Of a stretch of DNA of 64,000 nt, positions 9,610-18,163 are shown piece after piece. Made by a program: the position numbers and the translations under genes. Positions within the stretch are counted from its first letter, which is position 1. Each line of letters starts with the position of its first letter. The stretch is from Acidimicrobiaceae bacterium (GTDB lineage: Bacteria > Actinomycetota > Acidimicrobiia > Acidimicrobiales > RAAP-2), in contig DAHUZJ010000077.1 of NCBI GenBank assembly GCA_027306585.1, forward strand, positions 37,426 through 101,425. The letters run 5' to 3'. The notes beneath the pieces were generated by a model that worked only from the letters and a program-made list of their open reading frames with translations, was not told where the DNA came from and did not search any database.

Positions 9610-10443
9610 ATGCCCCGACACCCCGACCGGCAGCTCGAGCGCATGGCCCAGCCCGACGCGGCGCGTCTGCTGGCCGCTAGCAGGACCGCCATCCTGGTGG
9701 CCGGAAGCGTCGAGCAGCACGGCGGGCACCTGCCGCTCGGCACGGACGCCTTCGCTGCCATGTCCATCGCCGAGCGGGTCGCCGAGCGGCTCGACACGGC
9801 GGCGGTGACGCTCGGGCCCGTCGGGGTGGCGCATTACCACCTCGGCTGGCCAGGCACCCTGACCCTCCGGCCCGACACGATGCGGAGCGTGCTGCTCGAC
9901 ATCTGCGAGAGCCTGGGGCACGCCGGCGTGCGGCGCATCCTCGTCGTCAACTGGCACGAAGGCAACTCGGCGACGCTTCGGGTCGCCGCCGACGAGGCGC
10001 AGCGCCGGTACGGGCTGCGGATCGTCGTCGCCGAGACGCACATCATCACGCACCGAAGCCATCCCGAAGAGATGGAGTTCACCCACGCCGGGTCGATGGA
10101 GACGTCTGCCGTGCTCGCCTACGAGGCCGGCCTCGTGCACCTCGATCGGGCCACCGAGGCTTCTGACCGCGCCGCCGGCGACCATGCGCACGGGCTCTTC
10201 CGCCGTCCCGACGTCTACCCGGTGATGGCGGACTTCCACGACGTGGCCCCCACGGGCTGGTACGGGCGGCCGGAGCTGGCGGACGCCCACCGGGCCGAGG
10301 AGATCGCCGAAGAGGTCGCCGATCACGTGGTGGCCCGGGCGATCGAGATCTGGGACGCGCTGGACGCCGGACACGGCTCGCACGCACCGGCCCACAGACC
10401 GGCACCGGCATCGGTGTCGGCGGTCGACGGGGCGGGACGATGA
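9610..10443 (+). CDS. Creatininase family protein (creatinine amidohydrolase/MftE-like)
   Basis: ILVAGSVEQHGGHLPLGTDAFAAMSIAERV...VNWHEGNSATLRVA...HAGSMETSAVLAY. Confidence 0.9.
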   Translation: MPRHPDRQLERMAQPDAARLLAASRTAILVAGSVEQHGGHLPLGTDAFAAMSIAERVAERLDTAAVTLGPVGVAHYHLGWPGTLTLRPDTMRSVLLDICESLGHAGVRRILVVNWHEGNSATLRVAADEAQRRYGLRIVVAETHIITHRSHPEEMEFTHAGSMETSAVLAYEAGLVHLDRATEASDRAAGDHAHGLFRRPDVYPVMADFHDVAPTGWYGRPELADAHRAEEIAEEVADHVVARAIEIWDALDAGHGSHAPAHRPAPASVSAVDGAGR

Positions 10444-11507
10444 CCGCGATCCCCGACACCATGGCGGCAGCCCTCCTCTCGGACTTCGGGCATCTCGACG
10501 TCGACCGCATCCCGGTTCCCGAGCCCGGTCCGGGCGAGGTGCTCGTGCGGGTGGCCGCCTGTGGGCTGTGCGGTACCGACCTCAAGATCGTGAACGGCGG
10601 CTTCCGCGGTGTCTGGCCGCCGTCGCTCCCCTTCGTCATCGGTCATGAGTGGTCCGGTGAGGTGGCGGCATTGGGGCCGGCAACCGAGGGCTCCGGGCTC
10701 GCCGTCGGCGACCGGGTGGTCGCCGAGAACCATGCCGGGTGCTCGGCATGCCCGATGTGCCGGAGCGGCCGGTACAACCTGTGCGAGCGGGTGCGCGAGC
10801 CCGGGTTCAAGCTGTACGGCCACACCGCACCGGGCGCTCTGGCGGAGTACGCGGTGCGCCCCGCCATCGTCCTGCACAAGATCCCCTTGGCGGTCGACGA
10901 CGCCGCCGCCGCCCTCGTGAACCAGGGCGCGCTCACCGTGCACGCGGCGCGGCGCGCGCGCCTCACGGCCGGTGCCACGGTCGCGGTGTACGGCCCCGGT
11001 CTCCTCGGCCTCCTGATGCTGCAGGTCGCCCGGGCCTCGGGCGCGACCACGGTGATCACCGTCGGCCGGGGTGGACGGCTCGACATGGCCAAGGAGCTCG
11101 GCAGCACGGCGGTGGTCGACTACGAACAGGGTGATCCCGTGGCCGGCGTACGGGACGCCACCGGCGGGCGCGGCGTCGACGTCGTCTTCGACTGCTCGGG
11201 CAACCCGGACGTCCTCGCGCAGGCGATCGGTTCGACGCGGCGCGGCGGTGCGGTGGCCATCCTGGGTCTCACGGGTGGGGCCCGAGGCCAGGTGCCGGTC
11301 GACGCGTTCGCCCTCGACGAGCTCGATCTGCTGGGCGTTCGGTCGAGCCCCAACGCCTACCCGGCCATGATCTCGCTCCTCGCCTCCGGCGCCATCCGCA
11401 CGGACGTGCTGACCGCCGACCGCTATGCGCTGGCCGACGTGGCCGATGCGTTCGCCGCCTTGGAGCGTCGCACGTCCATCCGCCCCATCGTCCTGCCCGG
11501 AAAGTGA
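10440..11507 (+). CDS. Zinc-dependent medium-chain alcohol/polyol dehydrogenase
   Basis: CGLCGTDLKIVNGGF...GHEWSGEVAALG...GCSACPMCRSGRYNLC structural Zn site; Rossmann VYGPGLLGLLMLQVA; ATGA overlap with the upstream gene. Confidence 0.92.
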   Translation: MTAIPDTMAAALLSDFGHLDVDRIPVPEPGPGEVLVRVAACGLCGTDLKIVNGGFRGVWPPSLPFVIGHEWSGEVAALGPATEGSGLAVGDRVVAENHAGCSACPMCRSGRYNLCERVREPGFKLYGHTAPGALAEYAVRPAIVLHKIPLAVDDAAAALVNQGALTVHAARRARLTAGATVAVYGPGLLGLLMLQVARASGATTVITVGRGGRLDMAKELGSTAVVDYEQGDPVAGVRDATGGRGVDVVFDCSGNPDVLAQAIGSTRRGGAVAILGLTGGARGQVPVDAFALDELDLLGVRSSPNAYPAMISLLASGAIRTDVLTADRYALADVADAFAALERRTSIRPIVLPGK

Positions 11508-11516
11508 GGTCACCAC

Positions 11517-11849
11517 ATGCCCATCGTCCGTAGTGCCAACGAGCTCTCGACCACCCGGGGAGACGGCTACACCGAGACGGCGTGCGCCAGCTCGGAGATC
11601 TTCGGCGCACCGGTCCCCATGCAGGCCCGCCGGTTCGTCGTGCAGCCGGGCGCCACGGTTCCGGTCGACGTGGTCGGTGACGAAGCGATGGTCTACGTCG
11701 TGACGGGCACGGGCGTGCTCGAGACCGGCCCCGAGCGCCACGACCTCGAGCCCGAGTCCGTGGTGTGGCTGGAGCCACCGGCGAGCACCTTCGTGCACGC
11801 GGGGGATGGCGGCGTGGAGGTGCTGGTGGCCGAGGCGCCCGGACGGTGA
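11517..11849 (+). CDS. Small cupin-like protein
   Basis: 110 aa; FVVQPGATVPVDVVGDEAMVYVVTGTGVLETG... Confidence 0.7.
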   Translation: MPIVRSANELSTTRGDGYTETACASSEIFGAPVPMQARRFVVQPGATVPVDVVGDEAMVYVVTGTGVLETGPERHDLEPESVVWLEPPASTFVHAGDGGVEVLVAEAPGR

Positions 11850-12760
11850 ACCACTGGGGCGGCGTCCTCGGCGCCCCAGTGACGCCGTTCGACGCCGAGG
11901 GCGGCATCGACACCGCTCTCTTCGAGCGCAACGTCGAGTTCCTTCTCGCCCAGGGCGTCGACGGCATCACCGTTCCGCTCCACACCGGCGAGTCGCCCAG
12001 CCTCTCGGTCGCCGAGCGCAAGCGGTTGGCGGCGGCCGCCGTCGAAGTGGCCGGGGACCGGGTGCCCGTCCTGGTCCATGCCAGCATGCCCGGGACGACA
12101 GCGGTGATCGACCTCGCCCGCCATGCCGAGACGGTCGGGGCGTCGGCGGTGATCTCGGTCACCCCTTACCACTGGCGGCCTCCGCACAACGCACTGGCCG
12201 CCCACTACCGCGCGTTGTGCGGCGCCGTCGGGATCGACGTCTTCGCCTACAATTTCCCTTCCCGGCTGGGCGTGGCCATCACGCCCGAGCTCGTGGAGGA
12301 GCTCGTCGACGCCTGCGGCAACTTCGTCGGGGTGAAGGACGCGTCCTACGACATGCAGAGCTTCACCGAGTGCGTCCGGCGAGGCTGCGCCCGCAGGCCG
12401 GCGTTCGCCATGCTGCCCGGCGTCGAGTACCTCGTCCCGGCGATGGCCGTCGGGGGGGCCGGCTGCTTCTCGCCGTCGAGCGCCATCGCCCCGCGCCTGG
12501 TGCGCCGGCTGTACGCGGCGTGCGTCGGCGGCGACTGGGAGGTCGCCCGGGCCTGCCAGTTCCGGATGTCGGGCCTGTGGCACCTGCTCCGCGAGACCGG
12601 CTACCCCGCCTCGGTCAAGGCGGCCATGGCGATCCTCGGACGCCCCACCGGCGGGGTGCGCCTGCCCCTGCTCGACCTCGACGGCGACCAGCGCACGCGA
12701 CTGCGGGTGGGTCTCGAGTCGCTCGGGATCCTCGACGAGGAACCCGTTGGCTGGAACTGA
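11846..12760 (+). CDS. DapA-like (dihydrodipicolinate synthase / N-acetylneuraminate lyase superfamily) aldolase, paralog 1
   Basis: GVLGAPVTPFDAEGGIDT...GITVPLHTGES...YHWRPPHN...YNFPSRLGVAI...FVGVKDASYD (Schiff-base Lys); GTGA overlap. Confidence 0.9.
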   Translation: MNHWGGVLGAPVTPFDAEGGIDTALFERNVEFLLAQGVDGITVPLHTGESPSLSVAERKRLAAAAVEVAGDRVPVLVHASMPGTTAVIDLARHAETVGASAVISVTPYHWRPPHNALAAHYRALCGAVGIDVFAYNFPSRLGVAITPELVEELVDACGNFVGVKDASYDMQSFTECVRRGCARRPAFAMLPGVEYLVPAMAVGGAGCFSPSSAIAPRLVRRLYAACVGGDWEVARACQFRMSGLWHLLRETGYPASVKAAMAILGRPTGGVRLPLLDLDGDQRTRLRVGLESLGILDEEPVGWN

Positions 12761-12811
12761 CGCAATTGACCCCATGAACGGAGCGGGGGGCGGCGGCGGC
12801 GAGAGCGGCGC

Positions 12812-12970
12812 CATGATCCGTCACGCACGGTACGCGCTCGGCTCCTCGGCCGAGCTCCCGACCTGCAGGGCCACGAGGTGGTCGGCTGTCCGATCGACGC
12901 TGACGTCGTGCGGCCGGACGAGCGTCGGCACCGGCCGGAACTACTCGACCGACCTCGCGCGCGGCACGTC
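12812..12970 (+). pseudogene. Degraded N-terminal fragment of a Rieske oxygenase gene
   Basis: MIRHARYALGSSAELPT then, after a frameshift, LQGHEVVGCPI; matches MIRNAWYALGFSAELSTGGLQGHQIAGHPI of the intact gene at 56223-57344 in this window. Confidence 0.75.
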
Positions 12971-12983
12971 CTGACCGCCCGCC

Positions 12984-13979
12984 TCAGGTCTCGTCGCTCA
13001 GGCCGTCGCTCACGGCCTTGTCCTCGCTGACGAGCTCCATGCCCGCGCCGCGGGCAACCAGCTCGATCATGGCCGCGAAGTCCGAATCGGCGAACCCGTT
13101 GCCGACGCCCGCCTGCACAAGGTGGTAGACGAGCCCGGCGACGGGCATCGGCACTTGGAGCGACCGAGCCGCGTTGAGCCCGAGGTCGAAGTCCTTGCGC
13201 AAGAGGGTCGTCGTGAACGTGGGCTTGAAGTCCAGGTTGACCAGCGCCGGGGTCTTGTACTTGCTGAACGCCGATCCCATCACCGAGCTGTTGAGGAAGT
13301 CGAGGAAGTCGCTACGGGCGACCCCCGCCTTCTCCGCCAGCACGAGCACCTCGGCCAGCGACTGGATCGTCATGCCGAGGAAGAGGTTGTGGCACAGCTT
13401 GACCAGCCGAGCGACGTCACCGTCGCCGACGTACGTGACGGCCTGCCCCAACATCGCCAAGTAGGGCTGGGCCCGGTCGAATGCCGTGCGCGGCCCCGAG
13501 ACCGCAACCGTCATCCGTCCCGCACGCACCGCCTTGGGGTTGCCGCTCACCGGCGACGCCAGGAACTGGGCGCCGTGCTCGTCGCACCGGGCGCGAGCTT
13601 CGACCGACGCTTCGGTGGACACCGTCGAGCAGTCGACCACGATGTCCGGGACGGCACCCCCGCTGAGCAGCCCACCCTCGCCGCCGAGGACGGCGAGGAG
13701 GTCGTCGGACGCCGCGACGCAGATGAACACGATGTCCCGGGTGGCCAGCTCGGCAGGACTGTCGACCGCCTTGGCACCCTCCGCCACGAGCGGCTCGGTC
13801 TTGGCCCGCGTGCGGTTGTAGACGGCGACGTCCTCCCCGGCGCGCAGGAGCCGCAGCACCATGGCCGATCCCATCCGCCCGGTGCCGATCCAGCCGAGCG
13901 AGAGCTTGCCGTCCCCGGCATGCATGGCGCCGTCGTCCGGCCCGCTCACGAGCTCGACCCCCATCGACCGGTTCGCCAC
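12984..13979 (-). CDS. NAD(P)-dependent 3-hydroxyisobutyrate dehydrogenase-family protein
   Basis: LSLGWIGTGRMGSAMVLRLLRAGEDVAVYNRT...DCSTVSTEASVEAR...VARLVKLCHNLFLGMT. Confidence 0.92.
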   Translation of the reverse strand: MANRSMGVELVSGPDDGAMHAGDGKLSLGWIGTGRMGSAMVLRLLRAGEDVAVYNRTRAKTEPLVAEGAKAVDSPAELATRDIVFICVAASDDLLAVLGGEGGLLSGGAVPDIVVDCSTVSTEASVEARARCDEHGAQFLASPVSGNPKAVRAGRMTVAVSGPRTAFDRAQPYLAMLGQAVTYVGDGDVARLVKLCHNLFLGMTIQSLAEVLVLAEKAGVARSDFLDFLNSSVMGSAFSKYKTPALVNLDFKPTFTTTLLRKDFDLGLNAARSLQVPMPVAGLVYHLVQAGVGNGFADSDFAAMIELVARGAGMELVSEDKAVSDGLSDET

Positions 13980-13984
13980 GTGGC

Positions 13985-13998
13985 CGCAAACGATTGCA
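13985..13998. promoter_or_regulatory. Putative LacI-family operator CGCAAACGATTGCA (site 3)
   Basis: CG-centred palindrome just downstream of TTGACA(14029-14034)-17-GATACT(14006-14011) reading leftward to the HIBADH-family gene. Confidence 0.6.
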
Positions 13999-14005
13999 TC
14001 CCGAC

Positions 14006-14034
14006 AGTATCCAAGTGTTGCGGTCCGTTGTCAA
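14006..14034 (-). promoter_or_regulatory. Putative sigma70-type promoter TTGACA-17-GATACT
   Basis: Perfect -35, 17-nt spacer; the -35 overlaps the stop codon of the upstream M24 peptidase gene. Confidence 0.65.
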
Positions 14035-15230
14035 GCAACTGGTCGATCGTCACGTGGCTCAGGGCCGGCGCCGAGCCGTCCGAGTCCCCGTGGGTAGCGG
14101 TGCAGCCGCTCATGGCCATCCTCGGTGACCAGCACCAGCTCACCGGTCTGCACCCCCGCCGACGAGGCCGGTGTCACCACGTTGGGCTGCACGACCACGG
14201 CCATGCCCGGCTCGAGCACCACGTCGTCGTGCTGTGGTGGCCGGCCACCGCCGGGGACGACGGGCGGCAGGTACCCGCCGCCGTAGCCGTGGACGATGTC
14301 GTCGCACGTGGTGAAGCCCGCCTCCTCGATCAGGCGGGCGGCGGCGGCCAAGTCGGCCCCGGTGGCGCCCGGCCGCACGCAGGCCAGCACCGCGTCGAAA
14401 GCTGCCGTGGCCACCTCGTGCAAGGCCGCGTAGCGCGGCGTCGGCTCGGACTCCACGGTGAACGTTCGCAGGAGCTGGCCCGGGTAGCCCCACCAACTGG
14501 CGCTGATCTCGCACGCCAGGACGTCACCCTGGGCCAATCGACGGTCCGACGGCCACTGGGCCGGGACCCGCACGGACGGCTCGGTCATGGACGTGACAGC
14601 GAAGTAGTGGATGTGGGTCGTCCCGCCCTCACCTGCAGAGGCCGCATCGACGAGGGCCCCCAGCGCCGACTCGGTCATGCCCACTCGGGCGCCGGCGAGG
14701 GCCCGCACGGTGGCATCGGTCAGCGCCACCCCTCGCCGGAGCCAGTCCAGCTCTTCGGCGGACTTGACGAACCGGGCGCGGCGGAAGGCGGCGTCGAGGA
14801 AGACGGGCTCCACGCCGGCGGCCAGGAGCGTGGGCATCGCCGAGGCGGGGACCGGGCCGACGATGCCCACGCGCCGGTTGCTCCCCCGGCCGGCCGGGCG
14901 GCGACCGACTTCCTCCGCCACCGTTTCGAAGGTCGACGAGCCGCCCCATCGAACGTCGACCCCCCCGGCCAGCGCCCGGGCGTTGTCGAGGTGGTTGGCG
15001 AACTGCACGAAGAGCACCGAGCCCTCGACGGGCGACCACAGCACGGCGGCCTCCCGGGTCACCGGCCACTGCGTGAGCCATTGCACCGTGGCGCCGGCGC
15101 GGTCCGCGCCGTACACGAGGAGATCGGCCACGTCGGCCGAAGCCAGGATGTCTGCCGCTACCGACCGGCGGCGTGCCATCTCGTGCTCGCTGAAGCGGGG
15201 ATATCCGGTTCCGGTTGCAACGGTCGTCAT
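14031..15230 (-). CDS. M24 family (Xaa-Pro) metallopeptidase, paralog 1
   Basis: MTTVATGTGYPRFSEHEMARRRSVAADIL...GDVLACEISASWWGYPGQLLRTFTVES...HGYGGGYLPPV...LEPGMAVVVQPNVV. Confidence 0.85.
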   Translation of the reverse strand: MTTVATGTGYPRFSEHEMARRRSVAADILASADVADLLVYGADRAGATVQWLTQWPVTREAAVLWSPVEGSVLFVQFANHLDNARALAGGVDVRWGGSSTFETVAEEVGRRPAGRGSNRRVGIVGPVPASAMPTLLAAGVEPVFLDAAFRRARFVKSAEELDWLRRGVALTDATVRALAGARVGMTESALGALVDAASAGEGGTTHIHYFAVTSMTEPSVRVPAQWPSDRRLAQGDVLACEISASWWGYPGQLLRTFTVESEPTPRYAALHEVATAAFDAVLACVRPGATGADLAAAARLIEEAGFTTCDDIVHGYGGGYLPPVVPGGGRPPQHDDVVLEPGMAVVVQPNVVTPASSAGVQTGELVLVTEDGHERLHRYPRGLGRLGAGPEPRDDRPVA

Positions 15231-15447
15231 GTCCCTCCCCACGTGCGTCGGTACCGGGCGACCCGGCCAGCGCGGCGGAGCCTACGCCTGTTCCATCCGG
15301 GACGGCACCGCTTGCGCGGGGACGGCACGCCTTGCTGTGATGGTGTGATCCGGACGCCGGCGTCCAGTTCCGAGTGGCGTGCGCGTGGCACGGGCAAGCG
15401 GTCCGACCGGCGCCCGGGTCGAGTAGGCCAATGAGGAAGGGGGCGAC

Positions 15448-16002
15448 GTGGCAGACAACGGCACCTCGTCGGGTCGGGTGGACCTGGCGCGCCAGCAGGC
15501 GGAGATCGACCGCATCCGGGCGGCCAAGTCCTCACTCGCCCCCGAGGAGCGGCGGGTCACGACGCGTGCGGTCATCTCGATCGTCGAGGACACCAAGCTC
15601 GAGGGCCGTCTCGGACGGTTCCGCATCCATTCCGACGAGCCGGCCGAACGGGGCGGGGACGACACCGCGCCCTCACCGCTGCAGTTCCTCATGGCGGCGG
15701 TCGGCTTCTGACTGCTGACCCAGGTGGCGCGGTTCGCGCCCCTCTACGACGTCCCGGTGGACGAGGCAACGGCGGACGTCCGGGCGACGTTCTTCAACAC
15801 GGAGAAGTACGGCGTGGACCAGGCGCCGGCCCACTTCGAGCAAGTGACGGTGGCGCTGTCCATCGACTCCCGTGCGCCGGCTGGGGCGGTCGCTGCGCTG
15901 GCCGCGCACGCCGAGCGGGCGTGCCACGCCGCACAGAGCTTGCGACACCCCGTGCCGGTCACGCTGTCGACCACCCACAACGGCACCTTGCTCGACGAGT
16001 GA
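15448..16002 (+). CDS. OsmC-like protein with in-frame TGA at the catalytic Cys position; putative selenoprotein (184 codons with readthrough)
   Basis: Two same-frame ORFs joined by a single TGA (15709-15711): ...PSPLQFLMAAVGF-[TGA]-LLTQVARFAPLYDVPVDEATADVRATFF...HAERACHAAQSLRHPVPVTLST; second OsmC Cys (RACHAAQ) retained. Confidence 0.75.
15722..15743 (+). promoter_or_regulatory. Putative bacterial SECIS (bSECIS) hairpin
   Basis: AGG-U(bulge)-GGCGC-[GGUUC]-GCGCC-CCU; apical GG 19 nt after the TGA. Confidence 0.6.
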
Positions 16003-16041
16003 CCCCGCTCGAGTGGCGGCCAGCGCGGACGGTGCCGGACC

Positions 16042-17073
16042 TCAGGGATCGACCGGGGCGGGGGCGGTCGATCCCCGGACGATCAGGTTCGGGGAGACGA
16101 GCACCTCCTTGAGGGGCATCTCGGGCATCTCCAGCCGCTCGAGCATGATCTCGGCGGCTCGGGCCCCGATCTCGAACTGTGGGATGCGCACGGTGGTCAG
16201 CGGCGGCTGAAAGCGGTCGACGAAGGGCATGTCGTTGAAGCCGACGACCGAGACGTCGGCGGGACACCGGAGCCCCGCGCGCTCGAGGGCGGTACCGCAG
16301 CCGAGGGCCATCATGTCGTTGCTGGCGACGACCGCCGTCGGCGGGCGGCCACGCGACAGCAATTCGAGCGCGCAGCGCTCACCCTCGGGGGCGGTGAAGC
16401 TCGCGCCGAACACGACGAGCTCCTCGTCGATCTCGAGCTCGAGGGCCCGCATGACCGAAAGGTAGCCCTGGTAGCGGGCGTGCCCGGTGGAGAAGGACTG
16501 CGGGCCGGCGAGGTGGGCGATGCGGCGGTGCCCCAGCTCGGCCAAGTGCTCGATGGCCAAGCGCACCCCTCCGGCGTCGTCCACGGACACGGACGAGAAG
16601 GCGTGACGCTCCAGGACCCGGTTGAAGAGCACCACGGGAACGCCTTCGTCGGTGAGCTGGGCCAGGCCGGGACCCTCCCGGTCGGCGGTGGCGCAGATGA
16701 GGCCGTCGACCCGGCGGTCGAGCATCCCCGCGAAGATGCGCTCCTGACGCGTCGGATTGTTGTCGGTGTTGGCGATCAGCGCGACGTAGCCGTCGAGCGC
16801 AAGACGATCTTCGATGCCCCGCAGCATCGGCGGGAACAACGGGTTGGCGATGTCGGGGACGACGACGCCCACCGACATCGTCCTGCGGGTCTTGAAGCTC
16901 CGCGCGAGGTAGTTGGGCCGATAGCCCAGCGCCGTCGCTGCCGCAGTGACGCGGTCGACCGTCTCGGGTCGCACGAGTGAGCGGGTCGCCACGTTGAGCG
17001 CTCGCGAGGCCGTGCCCGGGTGGACGCCCGCCGCCTCGGCTACTTCCCGCAGCGTCACGGTGTCCTGTGGCAC
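16042..17073 (-). CDS. LacI family transcriptional regulator
   Basis: VTLREVAEAAGVHPGTASRALNVATRSLVRPETVDRVTAAATALGYRPNYLARSFKTRRTMSVGVVVPDIANPLFPPMLRGIED: HTH, hinge helix and periplasmic-binding-like domain. Confidence 0.95.
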   Translation of the reverse strand: MPQDTVTLREVAEAAGVHPGTASRALNVATRSLVRPETVDRVTAAATALGYRPNYLARSFKTRRTMSVGVVVPDIANPLFPPMLRGIEDRLALDGYVALIANTDNNPTRQERIFAGMLDRRVDGLICATADREGPGLAQLTDEGVPVVLFNRVLERHAFSSVSVDDAGGVRLAIEHLAELGHRRIAHLAGPQSFSTGHARYQGYLSVMRALELEIDEELVVFGASFTAPEGERCALELLSRGRPPTAVVASNDMMALGCGTALERAGLRCPADVSVVGFNDMPFVDRFQPPLTTVRIPQFEIGARAAEIMLERLEMPEMPLKEVLVSPNLIVRGSTAPAPVDP

Positions 17074-17085
17074 GCTACCTCCCTG

Positions 17086-17101
17086 TTGGGCCAGGGCCCA
17101 A
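17086..17101. repeat. Inverted repeat TTGGGCC-AG-GGCCCAA upstream of the LacI regulator
   Basis: Perfect 7-bp arms, 13 nt upstream of the start codon. Confidence 0.6.
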
Positions 17102-17162
17102 GGTTATCGGGGGACGGCGGAAACCGGGCGCTCCGACGGTCGCGCCGTTACGGGCCTCCCCG

Positions 17163-18125
17163 TCAGAGCAGGCCCACCTCGGCGAGGTCGGCGCCGAGCG
17201 CGTCGATCGTGGCCGGCTCGGGGCTTCGCAGTGGTGGGCGCACCGGACCGCCGGCCATGCCGAGCAGCCCTGCCCACGCCTTGATGATGGGCACCGGGTG
17301 CTCCCCGCGGGAACGGGCGTCGTGGAGCCACTTGTCCGACAGGTTGCGGAGCGGCGCCATGGCGTCGCGCACCGCTGACGCGGTGGCGACGTCCCCGGAG
17401 AGGGCGGCCCGGGTGTAGTCCCGCATCGGGCGGTGGGCCGGCGTCTGCAGCAGGTACGGGGCGGCCGACGACATGAAGACCCGCTGGCCGTGGTCGCGCA
17501 TGTTGGCCAGCCACTCGGTCTCGTTGGGCTCGCACACGAGGATCCGGTCCCCGACCTTGGCCAGGACGTCCAGGTAATGGGCGTGCGGGTGGCCGACCTT
17601 GATCCCGCAGATGGTCTCGAGGTCCGCGAGGCGGGACACCAGGTCCAGCGAGAGGGCCGGTCCGGCGAACCCCGTGTCGAAGACCCACACGCCGAGGTCG
17701 GCGGCGGCGCAGAGGCGGGCGTAGAAGTCGTAGATGCCCTCGTCGTCGATGCCCACCGGATAGTAGGGACGGACCACGACGGCGAAGTCGGCGCCTGCCG
17801 CCTCCGCCTGCCGCGTGAGCTCGATCGCCTCGGTGAGCGAATGGTGCCCGGTGTGGGCGATGACCGGGCACCGGCCACCCGTCGCCGCGACGACGGCCGC
17901 CACTTGCGCTGCTCGCTCGGCGGCCGAGAGCGCCCAGAACTCGCTCATCACGCCGGTGCAGAAGATCCCGTCGACCTCCACCCCGTCGACCAGCCGATGC
18001 ACGTCGGCTGCCAGGGCATCCAGGTCGCACCGGCCGGCCACATCGAACGGCGTGGTCGACGCCGCCCACAGCCCGGTGAAGGCCTCGGCCGCCGCCTGCT
18101 TGGCGTCCGCCCTCGAATAGCGCAT
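17163..18125 (-). CDS. DapA-like (dihydrodipicolinate synthase family) aldolase, paralog 2
   Basis: AEAFTGLWAASTTPFDVAGRCDLDALAADVHRL...GVMSEFWALSAAERA...TICGIKVGHPHAHY. Confidence 0.85.
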   Translation of the reverse strand: MRYSRADAKQAAAEAFTGLWAASTTPFDVAGRCDLDALAADVHRLVDGVEVDGIFCTGVMSEFWALSAAERAAQVAAVVAATGGRCPVIAHTGHHSLTEAIELTRQAEAAGADFAVVVRPYYPVGIDDEGIYDFYARLCAAADLGVWVFDTGFAGPALSLDLVSRLADLETICGIKVGHPHAHYLDVLAKVGDRILVCEPNETEWLANMRDHGQRVFMSSAAPYLLQTPAHRPMRDYTRAALSGDVATASAVRDAMAPLRNLSDKWLHDARSRGEHPVPIIKAWAGLLGMAGGPVRPPLRSPEPATIDALGADLAEVGLL

Positions 18126-18163
18126 GATCCGTCCCCTTCGTTCAGCTGTTCACCCGGTGCCGC

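Noticed and set aside
15709-15711. Alternative reading of the OsmC TGA as a simple pseudogene stop
   Set aside because: Not fully excluded, but exact placement at the catalytic Cys, retention of the second Cys, an intact downstream frame and a bSECIS-like hairpin make Sec insertion the better hypothesis.
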